From the NCBI GenBank assembly GCA_947488345.1, contig CANKZQ010000002.1, forward strand, positions 310,001-374,000: a stretch of DNA of 64,000 nucleotides, written 5' to 3'. The stretch's first letter is position 1, and the number at the start of each line of letters is the position of its first letter. The notes under the pieces are model-generated. The model was not told the origin of the DNA and searched no databases. It saw only the letters and a program-made list of their open reading frames with translations. Below are positions 26,969 through 36,337 of the stretch, in pieces. The DNA is from an uncultured Flavobacteriaceae bacterium (GTDB lineage Bacteria > Bacteroidota > Bacteroidia > Flavobacteriales > Flavobacteriaceae). Position numbers and translations under genes: made by a program.

Positions 26969-27511
26969 ATGAAACGGATCTTATTATTCACGTTATTTAT
27001 TTGCTATTCAATATCTTACGGCCAAAAAAGCACATCAAAATCTGGACCGGTAATTAAGAATTTTGGTCAGGTATATAAGATCAAAAATCCAGATCTTAAC
27101 TTACAAAAGAATAAGGAGTACAAAGTTATTTTTGATGTCTACACAAACACAACTAAAAAAGGTGCGATCAATCCTTTAATAAATACTGTAGCGAGATACT
27201 TAAATATGCATGCCCAGCATGGAGTTCCTGCAAAAAATATGAAAGTTGCTTTAGTGATGCACGGAAAAGCCGCTAAAGATGCCTTAACGAATGATGCCTA
27301 TAAGAAGCAATTTGGGGTGGACAATCCAAATGCAAAACTAATCACTGCTTTACGGAAAGCTGACGTGGATATTTTTGTATGCGGGCAATCCTACAAATCA
27401 CGAGGTTTTCCTATTAAAGGTATCTCAAAAGACGTAAAACTTTCATTATCTGCCCTCACAGCATTGATCGAATATCAAGAAAACGGGTACAACATTATAA
27501 ACTTTAATTAA
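26969..27511 (+). CDS. Secreted DsrE family protein
   Basis: A 180-residue protein with a signal peptide (MKRILLFTLFICYSISYG) and a DsrE/DsrF-like alpha/beta domain (EYKVIFDVYTNT, VALVMHGKAAKDAL, VDIFVCGQSYKSRGF). One Cys (FVCGQ) sits where DsrE proteins carry their reactive Cys. Exported DsrE proteins are common in Bacteroidota and their role is unknown. Its stop overlaps the rmuC start by one base. Confidence 0.85.
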   Translation: MKRILLFTLFICYSISYGQKSTSKSGPVIKNFGQVYKIKNPDLNLQKNKEYKVIFDVYTNTTKKGAINPLINTVARYLNMHAQHGVPAKNMKVALVMHGKAAKDALTNDAYKKQFGVDNPNAKLITALRKADVDIFVCGQSYKSRGFPIKGISKDVKLSLSALTALIEYQENGYNIINFN

Positions 27512-28839
27512 TGTCAGAAAGTATTGTATACATTATCATTTTTATCGTGGCCGCTGTTATTGGCGTTTTACTAGGTATGTACATTTCGGGTTTAAAAAAC
27601 AAAGCTCAACTAAGTGGTTTAGAAGAACGGGATGCACAATTACAGAACGCTATTAACGGATTGCAAGAAAACATTGAGAAAACAACGAATGAACGTGAAG
27701 AGATACGAAGAGAAAAGGATTTCCTAAATACCGAATTGACACGTAAGAATGCTGAGTATGAGAATTTATATCAACAAAATCTAAAGCGCGATGAAGAACT
27801 TGCAAAACAGCAAGAAGAATTAGAAAATAAATTTGAACTGCTCGCCAATAAAATTTTGGACAAAAAGTCTGAAAAATTCACCCTTCAAAACAAGGAAAAC
27901 ATAAAAAACATCTTAGATCCGCTTCAAGAGAAAATTAAGTTATTCGAAGACAAAGTTGACAAGACCCACAAAGAAAGTATTGATTACCATGCGGCATTAC
28001 GCCAACAAATCATTGGATTGAAAGACTTGAATCAACAAATGAGTAAGGAGACATTGAATCTTACAAAAGCATTAAAAGGCGATAGCAAAACCCAAGGAAA
28101 TTGGGGAGAGCTCATTTTAGAGCGTGTGTTGGAAAAATCTGGTTTAGAAAAAGATCGAGAATATGTTTTAGAAAAAAGTTTCAACGTCGAAGGAGAGCAC
28201 AAAACTCGTTTACGACCAGATGTCATTATAAATCTGCCTGATAACAAGAAAATGATCGTAGATTCAAAGGTTTCGTTGACTGCCTATGAACAATTTATAA
28301 ATAGTGAAGATGAAGTTGAGAAAGCACAATTTTTAAAAGATCACATAGCGTCACTGAATAGACACGTAACACAATTGAGTGAGAAGAAGTATGAAGATCT
28401 ACACGAAATTGAGTCTCCAGATTTCGTATTACTTTTCGTGCCCGTTGAGCCAGCATTCGCCGTGGCTTTGAATGCCGATAACGAACTATACAATAAGGCT
28501 TTCGAAAAGAATATTGTAATTGTTACTCCTTCGACCTTATTAGCCACATTACGTACCATTGACACCATGTGGAATAATGAAAAGCAACAACGTAACGCAA
28601 TTGAGATTGCCCGACAAGCCGGTGCTTTATATGATAAATTTGAAGGTTTCGTAACTGATCTGACCAAAGTTGGTAAAAAAATGGATGAGGCCAAATCCGA
28701 ATATAAAGGGGCCATGAATAAACTTGTAGAAGGCCGTGGAAATTTAATTACAAGTGTTGAAAAACTCAAAAAATTAGGAGCGAAAGCGAAAAAAGCTCTG
28801 CCTCAAAATATCATTGAAAGAGCTAATGAGGATGATTAA
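27511..28839 (+). CDS. rmuC: RmuC family DNA recombination protein
   Basis: A 442-residue protein: an N-terminal membrane helix (residues 4-25), a long coiled coil (about 30-170, Glu/Lys/Gln-rich), and the C-terminal RmuC nuclease-like domain (about 185-415) with GNWGELILERVLEKSGLE, LRPDVIINLPDNKKMIVDSK and VPVEPAFAVAL. The D...DSK pattern fits the PD-(D/E)xK fold. RmuC limits inversions at short inverted repeats. It is coupled to the DsrE gene by an ATGA-like overlap. Confidence 0.94.
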   Translation: MSESIVYIIIFIVAAVIGVLLGMYISGLKNKAQLSGLEERDAQLQNAINGLQENIEKTTNEREEIRREKDFLNTELTRKNAEYENLYQQNLKRDEELAKQQEELENKFELLANKILDKKSEKFTLQNKENIKNILDPLQEKIKLFEDKVDKTHKESIDYHAALRQQIIGLKDLNQQMSKETLNLTKALKGDSKTQGNWGELILERVLEKSGLEKDREYVLEKSFNVEGEHKTRLRPDVIINLPDNKKMIVDSKVSLTAYEQFINSEDEVEKAQFLKDHIASLNRHVTQLSEKKYEDLHEIESPDFVLLFVPVEPAFAVALNADNELYNKAFEKNIVIVTPSTLLATLRTIDTMWNNEKQQRNAIEIARQAGALYDKFEGFVTDLTKVGKKMDEAKSEYKGAMNKLVEGRGNLITSVEKLKKLGAKAKKALPQNIIERANEDD

Positions 28840-28846
28840 GTGTTGC

Positions 28847-30562
28847 TTACTTCGAGTATACTACTTTTCTAGTAGCAACTCCCCTATTCGACTGAATTTT
28901 GAAGAAATAAATACCCTCTGAAAAATTGTGTATGTCAACCGCAGTTGTTAGCTCCGTAATGCTTTGGGTTTTTACTTGTCTACCAGAGACATCGTAGATA
29001 ACTAATTTTTCATCAGTATTGAGCGTACTTAGCTTAAGCATATACTTACCATTACTGGGATTTGGATAAATATTAAAATCAGCCGCAGCGATCGTATTAA
29101 CCGACAAAGTAGCCTGTCCTTCGACAATAGTGATGGTTTTATTTACATCTACGTTGTTAAAGGTACTCACCATGCCGCTTAGCCAAGTCACTTTTATATA
29201 ATCAATCGTCGTTGCATCTTCCAATCCGAAAAACTCGGTATTCGAATTTTGTGCTAAGTAAGCTTCTCCACACAAGGTATATCGATACTGTTTTTTTCCA
29301 TTAGCAGAAATCTCAATGACACTACCTATCCCATCTCGATTACTGGTAGTGCCATTTAGTTTTATCTTGAGCCAATTATTTGTATTAGTTGTGGTGTTTT
29401 CCCATAAAAAATTATTATCGGTATCATTCATTACGATAATATCAGGCAAACCATCGTTATTGATATCTCCAATAGCATTTGCATAACTTGTTCTAGTATC
29501 ATTTTCAAAACCTATATCTACGGGAATATGAAAAGTACCATCTCCTTGATTTTCATAGAACGCCGAAGGCAATGTTGTTGAACCATCGAGCATTCCGCTT
29601 ACATATAAATCAAGATCAGTATCATTATCAGCATCTAAAAAATTAGCGCCCCAAGCAATACTGTAGAATCCGGTTCCTACATCATCAGAAATATCTGTAA
29701 AAGTACCATCTTGATTGTTTTTTAGTAAATGGTTCCCGGCTTGTTTGTTGGTAACATAGATATCAAACCATCCGTCACTATTGTAATCTCCAATCGTTGC
29801 CGACATAGCATGTGTGCCTAACCCAGCTCCACTGGCGACAGAAACATCCGTAAAGGTATTATCACCATTATTTCGGTAGAGTCGATTAATATATTGTAAG
29901 CGATCACTGATAACATAGATATCTTGATCACCGTCATTATCATAATCAAAAAAAGAAGAACAAAATGGTGTATGAACCGTCTGACCAATTCCTGAACTCG
30001 ATGTAATGTCTGTGAAAACACCATTATCATTTCGATACAGATAGTTAAACTGATTTAACCCTACGTTATCTCTATTACAAATAAAAACATCTAGGTCGCC
30101 GTCATTATCAATATCCCCAAAAGAAGCTCCTGTTGTAAAAAGGTCCTCGGTAAATAACCCACAAGAAGCCGTAATATCGGTAAAGGTCATATCCCCATTG
30201 TTCTCATAGAATTTATTAACTCCTACAATACTAGTGACAAAAAAGTCTTTGTCACCATCGTTATCATGGTCAACCCAAATCACTTGTTTCGATTGATTGG
30301 TATCATTGATTCCGAGATCTATTCGCGTGAAGGTTCCATTATTATTTTTAAAAAATAAAACTTCTTCGCCTCCTTTGGTTGAATAGGTGATATCATCCCA
30401 ACCATCTCCATCAAAATCACAGAAAGAGACTCCACCACCACCAAAACCACTTACTCCATAAGACACCCCAACTCCTTTAGACGAAGCACTATCTTGAAAC
30501 GATAATTGACCCGACATAAATAGCGGTATTGTAAGGCAAGTAACTAGTAGTAATCTTCTCAT
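28847..30562 (-). CDS. CRTAC1-like secreted protein with FG-GAP repeats, ASPIC domain and T9SS tail
   Basis: A 571-residue exported protein. A signal peptide (MRRLLLVTCLTIPLFMSG) is followed by an FG-GAP/VCBS beta-propeller with many Asp-rich calcium loops (DFDGDGWDD, DHDNDGDKD, DIDNDGDLD, DYDNDGDQD, DADNDTDLD), an ASPIC/UnbV domain (YRYTLCGEAYLAQNSNTEFF near residue 425) and a type A C-terminal sorting domain (FNIYPNPSNGKYMLKL to the end). It is therefore predicted cargo of the type IX secretion system, released or attached at the surface. It is convergent with rmuC. Confidence 0.93.
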   Translation of the reverse strand: MRRLLLVTCLTIPLFMSGQLSFQDSASSKGVGVSYGVSGFGGGGVSFCDFDGDGWDDITYSTKGGEEVLFFKNNNGTFTRIDLGINDTNQSKQVIWVDHDNDGDKDFFVTSIVGVNKFYENNGDMTFTDITASCGLFTEDLFTTGASFGDIDNDGDLDVFICNRDNVGLNQFNYLYRNDNGVFTDITSSSGIGQTVHTPFCSSFFDYDNDGDQDIYVISDRLQYINRLYRNNGDNTFTDVSVASGAGLGTHAMSATIGDYNSDGWFDIYVTNKQAGNHLLKNNQDGTFTDISDDVGTGFYSIAWGANFLDADNDTDLDLYVSGMLDGSTTLPSAFYENQGDGTFHIPVDIGFENDTRTSYANAIGDINNDGLPDIIVMNDTDNNFLWENTTTNTNNWLKIKLNGTTSNRDGIGSVIEISANGKKQYRYTLCGEAYLAQNSNTEFFGLEDATTIDYIKVTWLSGMVSTFNNVDVNKTITIVEGQATLSVNTIAAADFNIYPNPSNGKYMLKLSTLNTDEKLVIYDVSGRQVKTQSITELTTAVDIHNFSEGIYFFKIQSNRGVATRKVVYSK

Positions 30563-30598
30563 ATTGACATTCTTACAAGAGCAAAAATATAAAAATAA

Positions 30599-31873
30599 TT
30601 AAGCATGAAAAAGCTCACGCTTACCCATCATGGCGTTTACCTTGTCAGCAACTGCTTCTAATGCAGCTTCATTTTCAAAATTCATAATCACTTCATCTAT
30701 CAATGATACAATAGTTTCCATATCATCTTCTTTTAATCCGCGCGTAGTAATAGCGGCTGTACCTACTCGAATACCCGACGTAACAAAAGGCGATTTGTCG
30801 TCAAAAGGCACCATATTTTTATTGACCGTAATATCTGCTTTCACTAAGGCATTCTCGGCCTGTTTGCCATTGATATTTTTGTTACGGAGGTCGATGAGCA
30901 TCATATGATTATCTGTTCCTCCCGAAATCAAGTGATAATCTCTTTCTACAAATGCCTTTGCCATGGCTGCAGCATTCTTTTTCACTTGTAATTGATATTC
31001 TAAGAATTCATCCGTCAAGGCTTCTCCAAAAGCGATCGCCTTCGCTGCGATAATATGTTCTAATGGACCACCCTGATTTCCAGGGAAGACTGCTCCGTTC
31101 AAATAAGAAGACATCATTTTGGGTTTACCACTTTTCAAGGTTACTCCCCAAGGATTTTCAAAATCTTGTCCCATCATAATCATACCTCCCCTAGGACCTC
31201 TTAGGGTTTTGTGGGTGGTGGTTGTAACTACGTGGCAATGAGGCATTGGATCATTTAAAATACCTTTCGCTATCAATCCGGCTGGATGTGAAATATCCGC
31301 TAATAAAAAGGCTCCAACACTATCAGCAATTTCTCTAAAACGCTTAAAGTCGATGTCACGTGAATAAGCAGAGGCACCTGCAATGATCAATTTCGGTTGT
31401 TCTCTAGTTGCAGTTTCTTGAATTTTATCATAGTTCAATATACCGGTTTCTTTTTCAACTCCATAAAAAGAAGTTTCATATAAAGTACCTGAAAAATTAA
31501 CAGGTGAGCCGTGTGTTAAATGCCCCCCATGAGACAAGTCAAAACCTAAAATTTTATCACCTGGTTTGATCAATGCAAAAAATACTGCTGTATTAGCTTG
31601 AGAACCCGAGTGCGGTTGCACATTTACATAAGCCGCTCCAAACAATGCTTTCGCTCTATCAATGGCCAATTGCTCTACTTCGTCAACAACTTCACAACCT
31701 CCATAATAACGTTTTCCAGGATACCCTTCGGCATATTTATTTGTAAGTACTGAACCCGCAGCCTCCATCACTTGCTCACTTACAAAATTCTCTGAAGCTA
31801 TTAATTCTAATCCGTTTAATTGTCTTTCTTTTTCTTCCTCAATAAGGTCAAAAATTTGTTGATCACGTTGCAT
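30599..31873 (-). CDS. glyA: Serine hydroxymethyltransferase
   Basis: PLP enzyme that interconverts serine and glycine and charges tetrahydrofolate. From the ATG at 31873 ([15 protein letters not shown]) it has 424 residues, the family norm; upstream in-frame codons overlap the divergent gene and are not coding. The PLP Lys lies in [38 protein letters not shown] and [11 protein letters not shown] are all intact. A TATTTTTG box is at 31916-31909. Confidence 0.97.
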   Translation of the reverse strand: MQRDQQIFDLIEEEKERQLNGLELIASENFVSEQVMEAAGSVLTNKYAEGYPGKRYYGGCEVVDEVEQLAIDRAKALFGAAYVNVQPHSGSQANTAVFFALIKPGDKILGFDLSHGGHLTHGSPVNFSGTLYETSFYGVEKETGILNYDKIQETATREQPKLIIAGASAYSRDIDFKRFREIADSVGAFLLADISHPAGLIAKGILNDPMPHCHVVTTTTHKTLRGPRGGMIMMGQDFENPWGVTLKSGKPKMMSSYLNGAVFPGNQGGPLEHIIAAKAIAFGEALTDEFLEYQLQVKKNAAAMAKAFVERDYHLISGGTDNHMMLIDLRNKNINGKQAENALVKADITVNKNMVPFDDKSPFVTSGIRVGTAAITTRGLKEDDMETIVSLIDEVIMNFENEAALEAVADKVNAMMGKRELFHA

Positions 31874-31908
31874 TGTTAAATTTTCTTTAAGATTGATAAT
31901 AATGCCAT

Positions 31909-31956
31909 CAAAAATACTAATTTCATTTCGCAAATACATATAAAGATGTATTTTTG
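31909..31956. promoter_or_regulatory. Divergent promoters for glyA and fumarylacetoacetase
   Basis: TATTTTTG occurs on the minus strand at 31916-31909 (facing glyA) and on the plus strand at 31949-31956 (18 bases before the ATG of the hydrolase gene). Both match TAnnTTTG. Confidence 0.6.
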
Positions 31957-31973
31957 AAACAAAAAAGACATAA

Positions 31974-33251
31974 ATGTTAATAACTGCTAACAATACGAAT
32001 AGAAAATCCTGGTTAAACGTTGATAAAGGCTCGGATTTCCCCATACAAAACATCCCTTTTGGAGTTTTCTTAACGAGAGATGATATCATTACTATTGGTA
32101 CCCGAATTGGTAATTTTGCCATCGATTTAGGAGCCTTGCATCAGTTGGGATATTTTAGTGAAATTCCCTTAACGGATGATATTTTTTTACAGGACTCTTT
32201 GAATGATTTCATTGCTGATGGGCGAAAAACATGGAGATTGGTAAGAAATAGAATCGCAGAAATATTCGACACCACAAACGGTGAATTACGCGACAATGCT
32301 ATTCACAAGGATAAAATTATTTTTAGAATGGAAGAAGTAGAAATGCAGCTTCCTGTTGAGATTGGTGATTATACTGATTTCTATGCGAGTAAAGAGCACG
32401 CCACAAATGTAGGTACTTTATTCCGCGGAGCTGATAACGCTCTTATGCCAAATTGGTTACATGTACCTATTGGATATCATGGTAGAAGTTCTTCAATTGT
32501 ACCTTCGGAAACTCCAATACGACGACCGATTGGACAATCACGACCTGCTGAAGGTGAAACAACTCCTGGCTTTGGGCCGTCGAAGCTCCTAGATTTTGAG
32601 TTAGAAATGGCATTCATCACAGCCGACGCAAACAAAATGGGTGAACGCATTAACATAGAAGAAGCAGAAGAATATATATTTGGTATTGTACTCTTCAATG
32701 ACTGGAGTGCAAGAGACATACAGGCGTGGGAATATCAACCTTTAGGCCCTTTTTTAGGAAAAAACTTTGCCTCTACCATTTCGCCTTGGATTGTAACCTT
32801 AGATGCCTTAGAACCATTTAGAGTAACCAATCCAACACAAGAACCCACACCGCTACCCTATTTACAATTAGAAGGGAATAATAGTTTTGATATCAACTTA
32901 CAAGTTGGCATCAAACCAAACGGATCAAAAGAGACTGTAGTCGCGAATTCGAACTTTAAATATATGTACTGGACAATGGCGCAGCAACTCGCACACCATA
33001 CTGTAAATGGTTGCAACGTTCGCGCTGGCGATATGATGGGTTCTGGAACTATCTCTGGACCAACACCAGATAGTTATGGATCTATGTTAGAATTGACTTG
33101 GCGTGGTGCAAATCCAATAAAAATGAACGATGGTACCGAGCGTAAGTTCATCAATGATCATGACACAGTGGTCATGCGTGCCTATAGCGAAAATGACCAA
33201 GTACGTATCGGTTTTGGTGAATGCATAGGAAAAATAGAACCAGCCAAATAG
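31974..33251 (+). CDS. fahA: Fumarylacetoacetase
   Basis: Hydrolyses fumarylacetoacetate to fumarate and acetoacetate, the last step of tyrosine and phenylalanine degradation. Its 425 residues match full-length FAH, with the small N-terminal SH3-like domain ([15 protein letters not shown]) and the catalytic beta-roll ([47 protein letters not shown]). The calcium-binding Asp/Glu residues and the catalytic His in SKEHATN are present. No other tyrosine-degradation gene is adjacent. Confidence 0.95.
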   Translation: MLITANNTNRKSWLNVDKGSDFPIQNIPFGVFLTRDDIITIGTRIGNFAIDLGALHQLGYFSEIPLTDDIFLQDSLNDFIADGRKTWRLVRNRIAEIFDTTNGELRDNAIHKDKIIFRMEEVEMQLPVEIGDYTDFYASKEHATNVGTLFRGADNALMPNWLHVPIGYHGRSSSIVPSETPIRRPIGQSRPAEGETTPGFGPSKLLDFELEMAFITADANKMGERINIEEAEEYIFGIVLFNDWSARDIQAWEYQPLGPFLGKNFASTISPWIVTLDALEPFRVTNPTQEPTPLPYLQLEGNNSFDINLQVGIKPNGSKETVVANSNFKYMYWTMAQQLAHHTVNGCNVRAGDMMGSGTISGPTPDSYGSMLELTWRGANPIKMNDGTERKFINDHDTVVMRAYSENDQVRIGFGECIGKIEPAK

Positions 33252-33358
33252 TAATACATTAATATTGCAGTCGAAATAGTCTAATACTGATAGAAACTTT
33301 GAATTCTGACAGAATTAGGCTATTTTAGTATGACCAAAAATCAACTAATAATCTTATT

Positions 33359-34531
33359 ATGAAAAAGTTAATTGTCGCTCTAATGGCTGTCGTTCTTTGC
33401 GCAGCATGTGGCGGAACACAAAAAGCCACGAACCTTATCTCTAGCGGAAACTATGAAAATGCTTTTGCCGTTTCTATTCAAAAGTTAACGAAGGATAAGA
33501 GCAGTAAATCAAGTCAAAAGCATGTCCCAGTTTTAAAAGAAGCCTATACTAAAGCTGCTACAAATGACCTGCAAACCATTGCCAATCTTAAAAAAACCAA
33601 TACTCCCGAATCTTTAAAGAAAATATATGGTACCTATTTGAATCTTGACCTACGACAAGATGAGGTACGTGTGTTACAGCCTTTATATTTTGAAGGTAGT
33701 GAAGTGCAATTTGATTTTACTGATTACAGTAAAAGTATTACCAACGCTAAAAACAACTATTCTTCTAAATTGTATACCGATGCGGTACAGGAAATGAAAG
33801 GAGATAAGCTAGCAGCTCGTAAGGCATACAAGTTATTTCAAGAATTAATTTATGTCAACCCGACTTATAAAAACAATTTAACTCAACTAAGTCAAAATGC
33901 TAAAAATAAAGGAAGTAGCTTTGTTTTAGTCGCCTTAAAAAACAATGTGCAGCGTATATCAAATGACAGTATAGAAAGTGTTAACCAAATCAATTCTGGT
34001 AATTTTGACAATCAATGGGTCATTTACCACAATAAAAAAGATTCGAAGGTTCGCTATGATTACCAGATAGATATTGTTTTTAACACATTACAGTTTCAGC
34101 CAGAAAAGACAGAACAGCAAACGGTTCCGCAAGAAGCGAAAATTCAAGATGGATGGCAATACCAATTAGACGCCAATGGCAATGTTGTAAAAGATGATAA
34201 AGGTAATGACGTTAAGGTTGCAAAATACAAGGTGGTTCGCGCCGAAGTAGCTCTTTATCAACAAAATAAAGCATCAAAACTAGATGGTAATGTTGTAATA
34301 AAAAACAGAAAAACCGGTGCTGTCGTTTCTTCAACACCAATTTTTGGAGAAGCAAAATTTCAACATTTATATGGGACGTTTAGAGGAGATCAACGAGCCA
34401 TTGAACAAAAGTATTATGACGCTTTAAAGTCAAAAGCATTGGTCTACCCTAAAGATGATGAATTTATAAAGTATTCGGTTCTTAATTTCAAACAAAAAGT
34501 AACAGCTTTACTCAGCCAGCAGCAGTTATAG
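33359..34531 (+). CDS. Lipoprotein with helical repeats, paralogue 1
   Basis: A 390-residue lipoprotein (lipobox AACG, Cys17). The first 200 residues are helical and TPR-like (NLISSGNYENAFAVSIQKL, YKLFQELIYVNPTYKNNLTQL). The second half is beta-rich with an acidic loop (DANGNVVKDDKGNDVKVAKY). It is clearly related over its full length to the next gene. No function is known. It may be an outer-membrane-associated assembly or stress protein. Confidence 0.8.
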   Translation: MKKLIVALMAVVLCAACGGTQKATNLISSGNYENAFAVSIQKLTKDKSSKSSQKHVPVLKEAYTKAATNDLQTIANLKKTNTPESLKKIYGTYLNLDLRQDEVRVLQPLYFEGSEVQFDFTDYSKSITNAKNNYSSKLYTDAVQEMKGDKLAARKAYKLFQELIYVNPTYKNNLTQLSQNAKNKGSSFVLVALKNNVQRISNDSIESVNQINSGNFDNQWVIYHNKKDSKVRYDYQIDIVFNTLQFQPEKTEQQTVPQEAKIQDGWQYQLDANGNVVKDDKGNDVKVAKYKVVRAEVALYQQNKASKLDGNVVIKNRKTGAVVSSTPIFGEAKFQHLYGTFRGDQRAIEQKYYDALKSKALVYPKDDEFIKYSVLNFKQKVTALLSQQQL

Positions 34532-34625
34532 AGACGTTTTCGGTAGATTTAGTGTTTTTTACAATATCTAAAAGAGCTAGTCGTTATTAGTCATAACTAA
34601 ATCTCTAGAAGATAAACTAACCGTT

Positions 34626-35831
34626 ATGAACCTATCTACCAAATTTCCAAAGTTATTATTACTTTCATCTGCCCTATTGTTTGTAATTTCGTGCAGCACT
34701 TCTAAAAGAACGCAAGAAGCCTTAAATAGCGGTAACTATGCTAGTGCAATTAATACATCAATCACAAAATTATCATCGAATAAGACAAAAAAAGCCAACC
34801 AGAAGTACATCTATATGCTCGAAGAGGCTTTTTCAAAGAATTCTGCTAGAGAATTAAAAGATATTGACTTTCTATTGCGAGAGGGTAATGCTGCGAACTA
34901 TGAAAAAGTGTACAATACGTATCTAAGACTGAACAGTATTCAAGATAGAATCAATCCATTATTACCATTACATCTTTCAGAAGAAGGAAGAAAAGCTGAA
35001 TTTTCATTCAATGACTATACCAACGATATTCTCAGTTCTAAAGAGCGACTATCTTCATATTTGTATACCAATGCGACGAATTTAGTGAAGACAGCCAGTA
35101 CAAAATACGATTTTAGAAAAGCCTATAATGATTTTGTTTATTTAGATAAGTTGAGCCCGGGTTACAAAGACACTAAGGAAAAAATTGAAGAGGCTTATGA
35201 AAAAGGTATTGATTATGTCAAAGTGAAATCCTACAACGCGAGTGATAAGGTAATTCCACAACCATTAGAAGATGATCTATTGAACTTTAATGCTTATGGC
35301 CTGAACGATTTATGGACTAAATACCACACGAATCCGCAGAAAGGTATTGCCTATAACTATGAAATGATATTAGAATTTGTGAGTATTAATATTAGCCCTG
35401 AGTCTATTAATCAGAAGGAAATCATCAAGGAAAAAGAAATAAAAGATGGGCAAAAATATGTATTAGATACAAACGGAAATGTTGCCAAAGATAGCCTCGG
35501 TAATGATATTAAAGAGGATAAGTTTATAAAAGTACGAAGTGTTTTTAATCGACTCGCTCAGCATAAAGAAGCCAATATAACTGCAAAAGTGAGTTATTTC
35601 GATTTAAACACGAAGCAATTGGTAAATACCTATCCAATCACTTCAGGGTTTATATTTGAGCATGTTTATGGTACGTATACCGGTGATAAAAGAGCTCTTG
35701 ATAAAGATCTTATGGATATGTCTAGAAGAAATGCTATTCCATTTCCTACTAGCGAACAAATGATTTATGATTCGGGTGAAGATCTAAAATTAAAGCTCAA
35801 AAACATCGTGGTTGCATATAAATTTAATTAA
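34626..35831 (+). CDS. Lipoprotein with helical repeats, paralogue 2
   Basis: A 401-residue lipoprotein (Cys23 in VISC) and tandem paralogue of the gene before it. Both share ALNSGNYASAI-like helical repeats, a motif like NTYLRLNSIQDR..PLLPLHL, the beta domain with DTNGNVAKDSLGNDIKEDKF, and the closing HVYGTYTGDKRALDKDLMD. The 94-bp gap suggests either separate promoters or an operon. Function unknown. Confidence 0.8.
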   Translation: MNLSTKFPKLLLLSSALLFVISCSTSKRTQEALNSGNYASAINTSITKLSSNKTKKANQKYIYMLEEAFSKNSARELKDIDFLLREGNAANYEKVYNTYLRLNSIQDRINPLLPLHLSEEGRKAEFSFNDYTNDILSSKERLSSYLYTNATNLVKTASTKYDFRKAYNDFVYLDKLSPGYKDTKEKIEEAYEKGIDYVKVKSYNASDKVIPQPLEDDLLNFNAYGLNDLWTKYHTNPQKGIAYNYEMILEFVSINISPESINQKEIIKEKEIKDGQKYVLDTNGNVAKDSLGNDIKEDKFIKVRSVFNRLAQHKEANITAKVSYFDLNTKQLVNTYPITSGFIFEHVYGTYTGDKRALDKDLMDMSRRNAIPFPTSEQMIYDSGEDLKLKLKNIVVAYKFN

Positions 35832-35843
35832 CCAAACTAAGTT

Positions 35844-36215
35844 TTAAATTTTTACGCTCATAATATCATAATGTGAGCCATGTGCAGTCACTGCTCCATC
35901 TTTCAATACTAATAATTGAGGAGATTGATGCATCACTCCAAATCTAGAAGCAATTTCATCTGAAATAGTTCGATGACTCAATAAATCTAAATAATAGAAA
36001 TCTATTTCTCCAGTGTCCTCTTGACGCTCAAACTGTCGTTTTACCCCACTACTTATTCCACAACGTGTACTATGCTTAAAAATCGCTTGATACTTTGTTG
36101 ATGACTTCTTAACTATTTCATCAAGCTGATTTCCATCGGTCAATGGAATCCAATTAATTATTGGTTGTTCCGTTTTTTCTGATTTCTCTCCAAAAAGGTT
36201 CTTAAAAATTCCCAT
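35844..36215 (-). CDS. ytxJ: Bacillithiol system redox-active protein YtxJ
   Basis: A 123-residue thioredoxin-fold protein of the YtxJ (DUF2847) family, proposed to act as a bacilliredoxin-like protein with bacillithiol. The active site is a monothiol CxxS, in HSTRCGISSGVKRQF, where thioredoxin has CxxC. The typical ending MHQSPQLLVLKDG...HGSHYDI is present. It suggests the organism makes bacillithiol. It is convergent with the second lipoprotein gene. Confidence 0.9.
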   Translation of the reverse strand: MGIFKNLFGEKSEKTEQPIINWIPLTDGNQLDEIVKKSSTKYQAIFKHSTRCGISSGVKRQFERQEDTGEIDFYYLDLLSHRTISDEIASRFGVMHQSPQLLVLKDGAVTAHGSHYDIMSVKI

Positions 36216-36337
36216 ATATTCTATATAAAGTTAGACAATTTGTCCTGTTTTTTGTGGTTTTACAGTCATTTTGTCGTTCGAATCTCCACTTTCTTACGAT
36301 GGAATACTATTTGTGCAAAGATTATAAAAATAACACT

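Noticed and set aside
30599-32122. 507-residue version of serine hydroxymethyltransferase
   Set aside because: The extra 83 N-terminal residues lie in the divergent promoter region and overlap the fumarylacetoacetase gene; the family starts at the MQRDQQIF block (31873).
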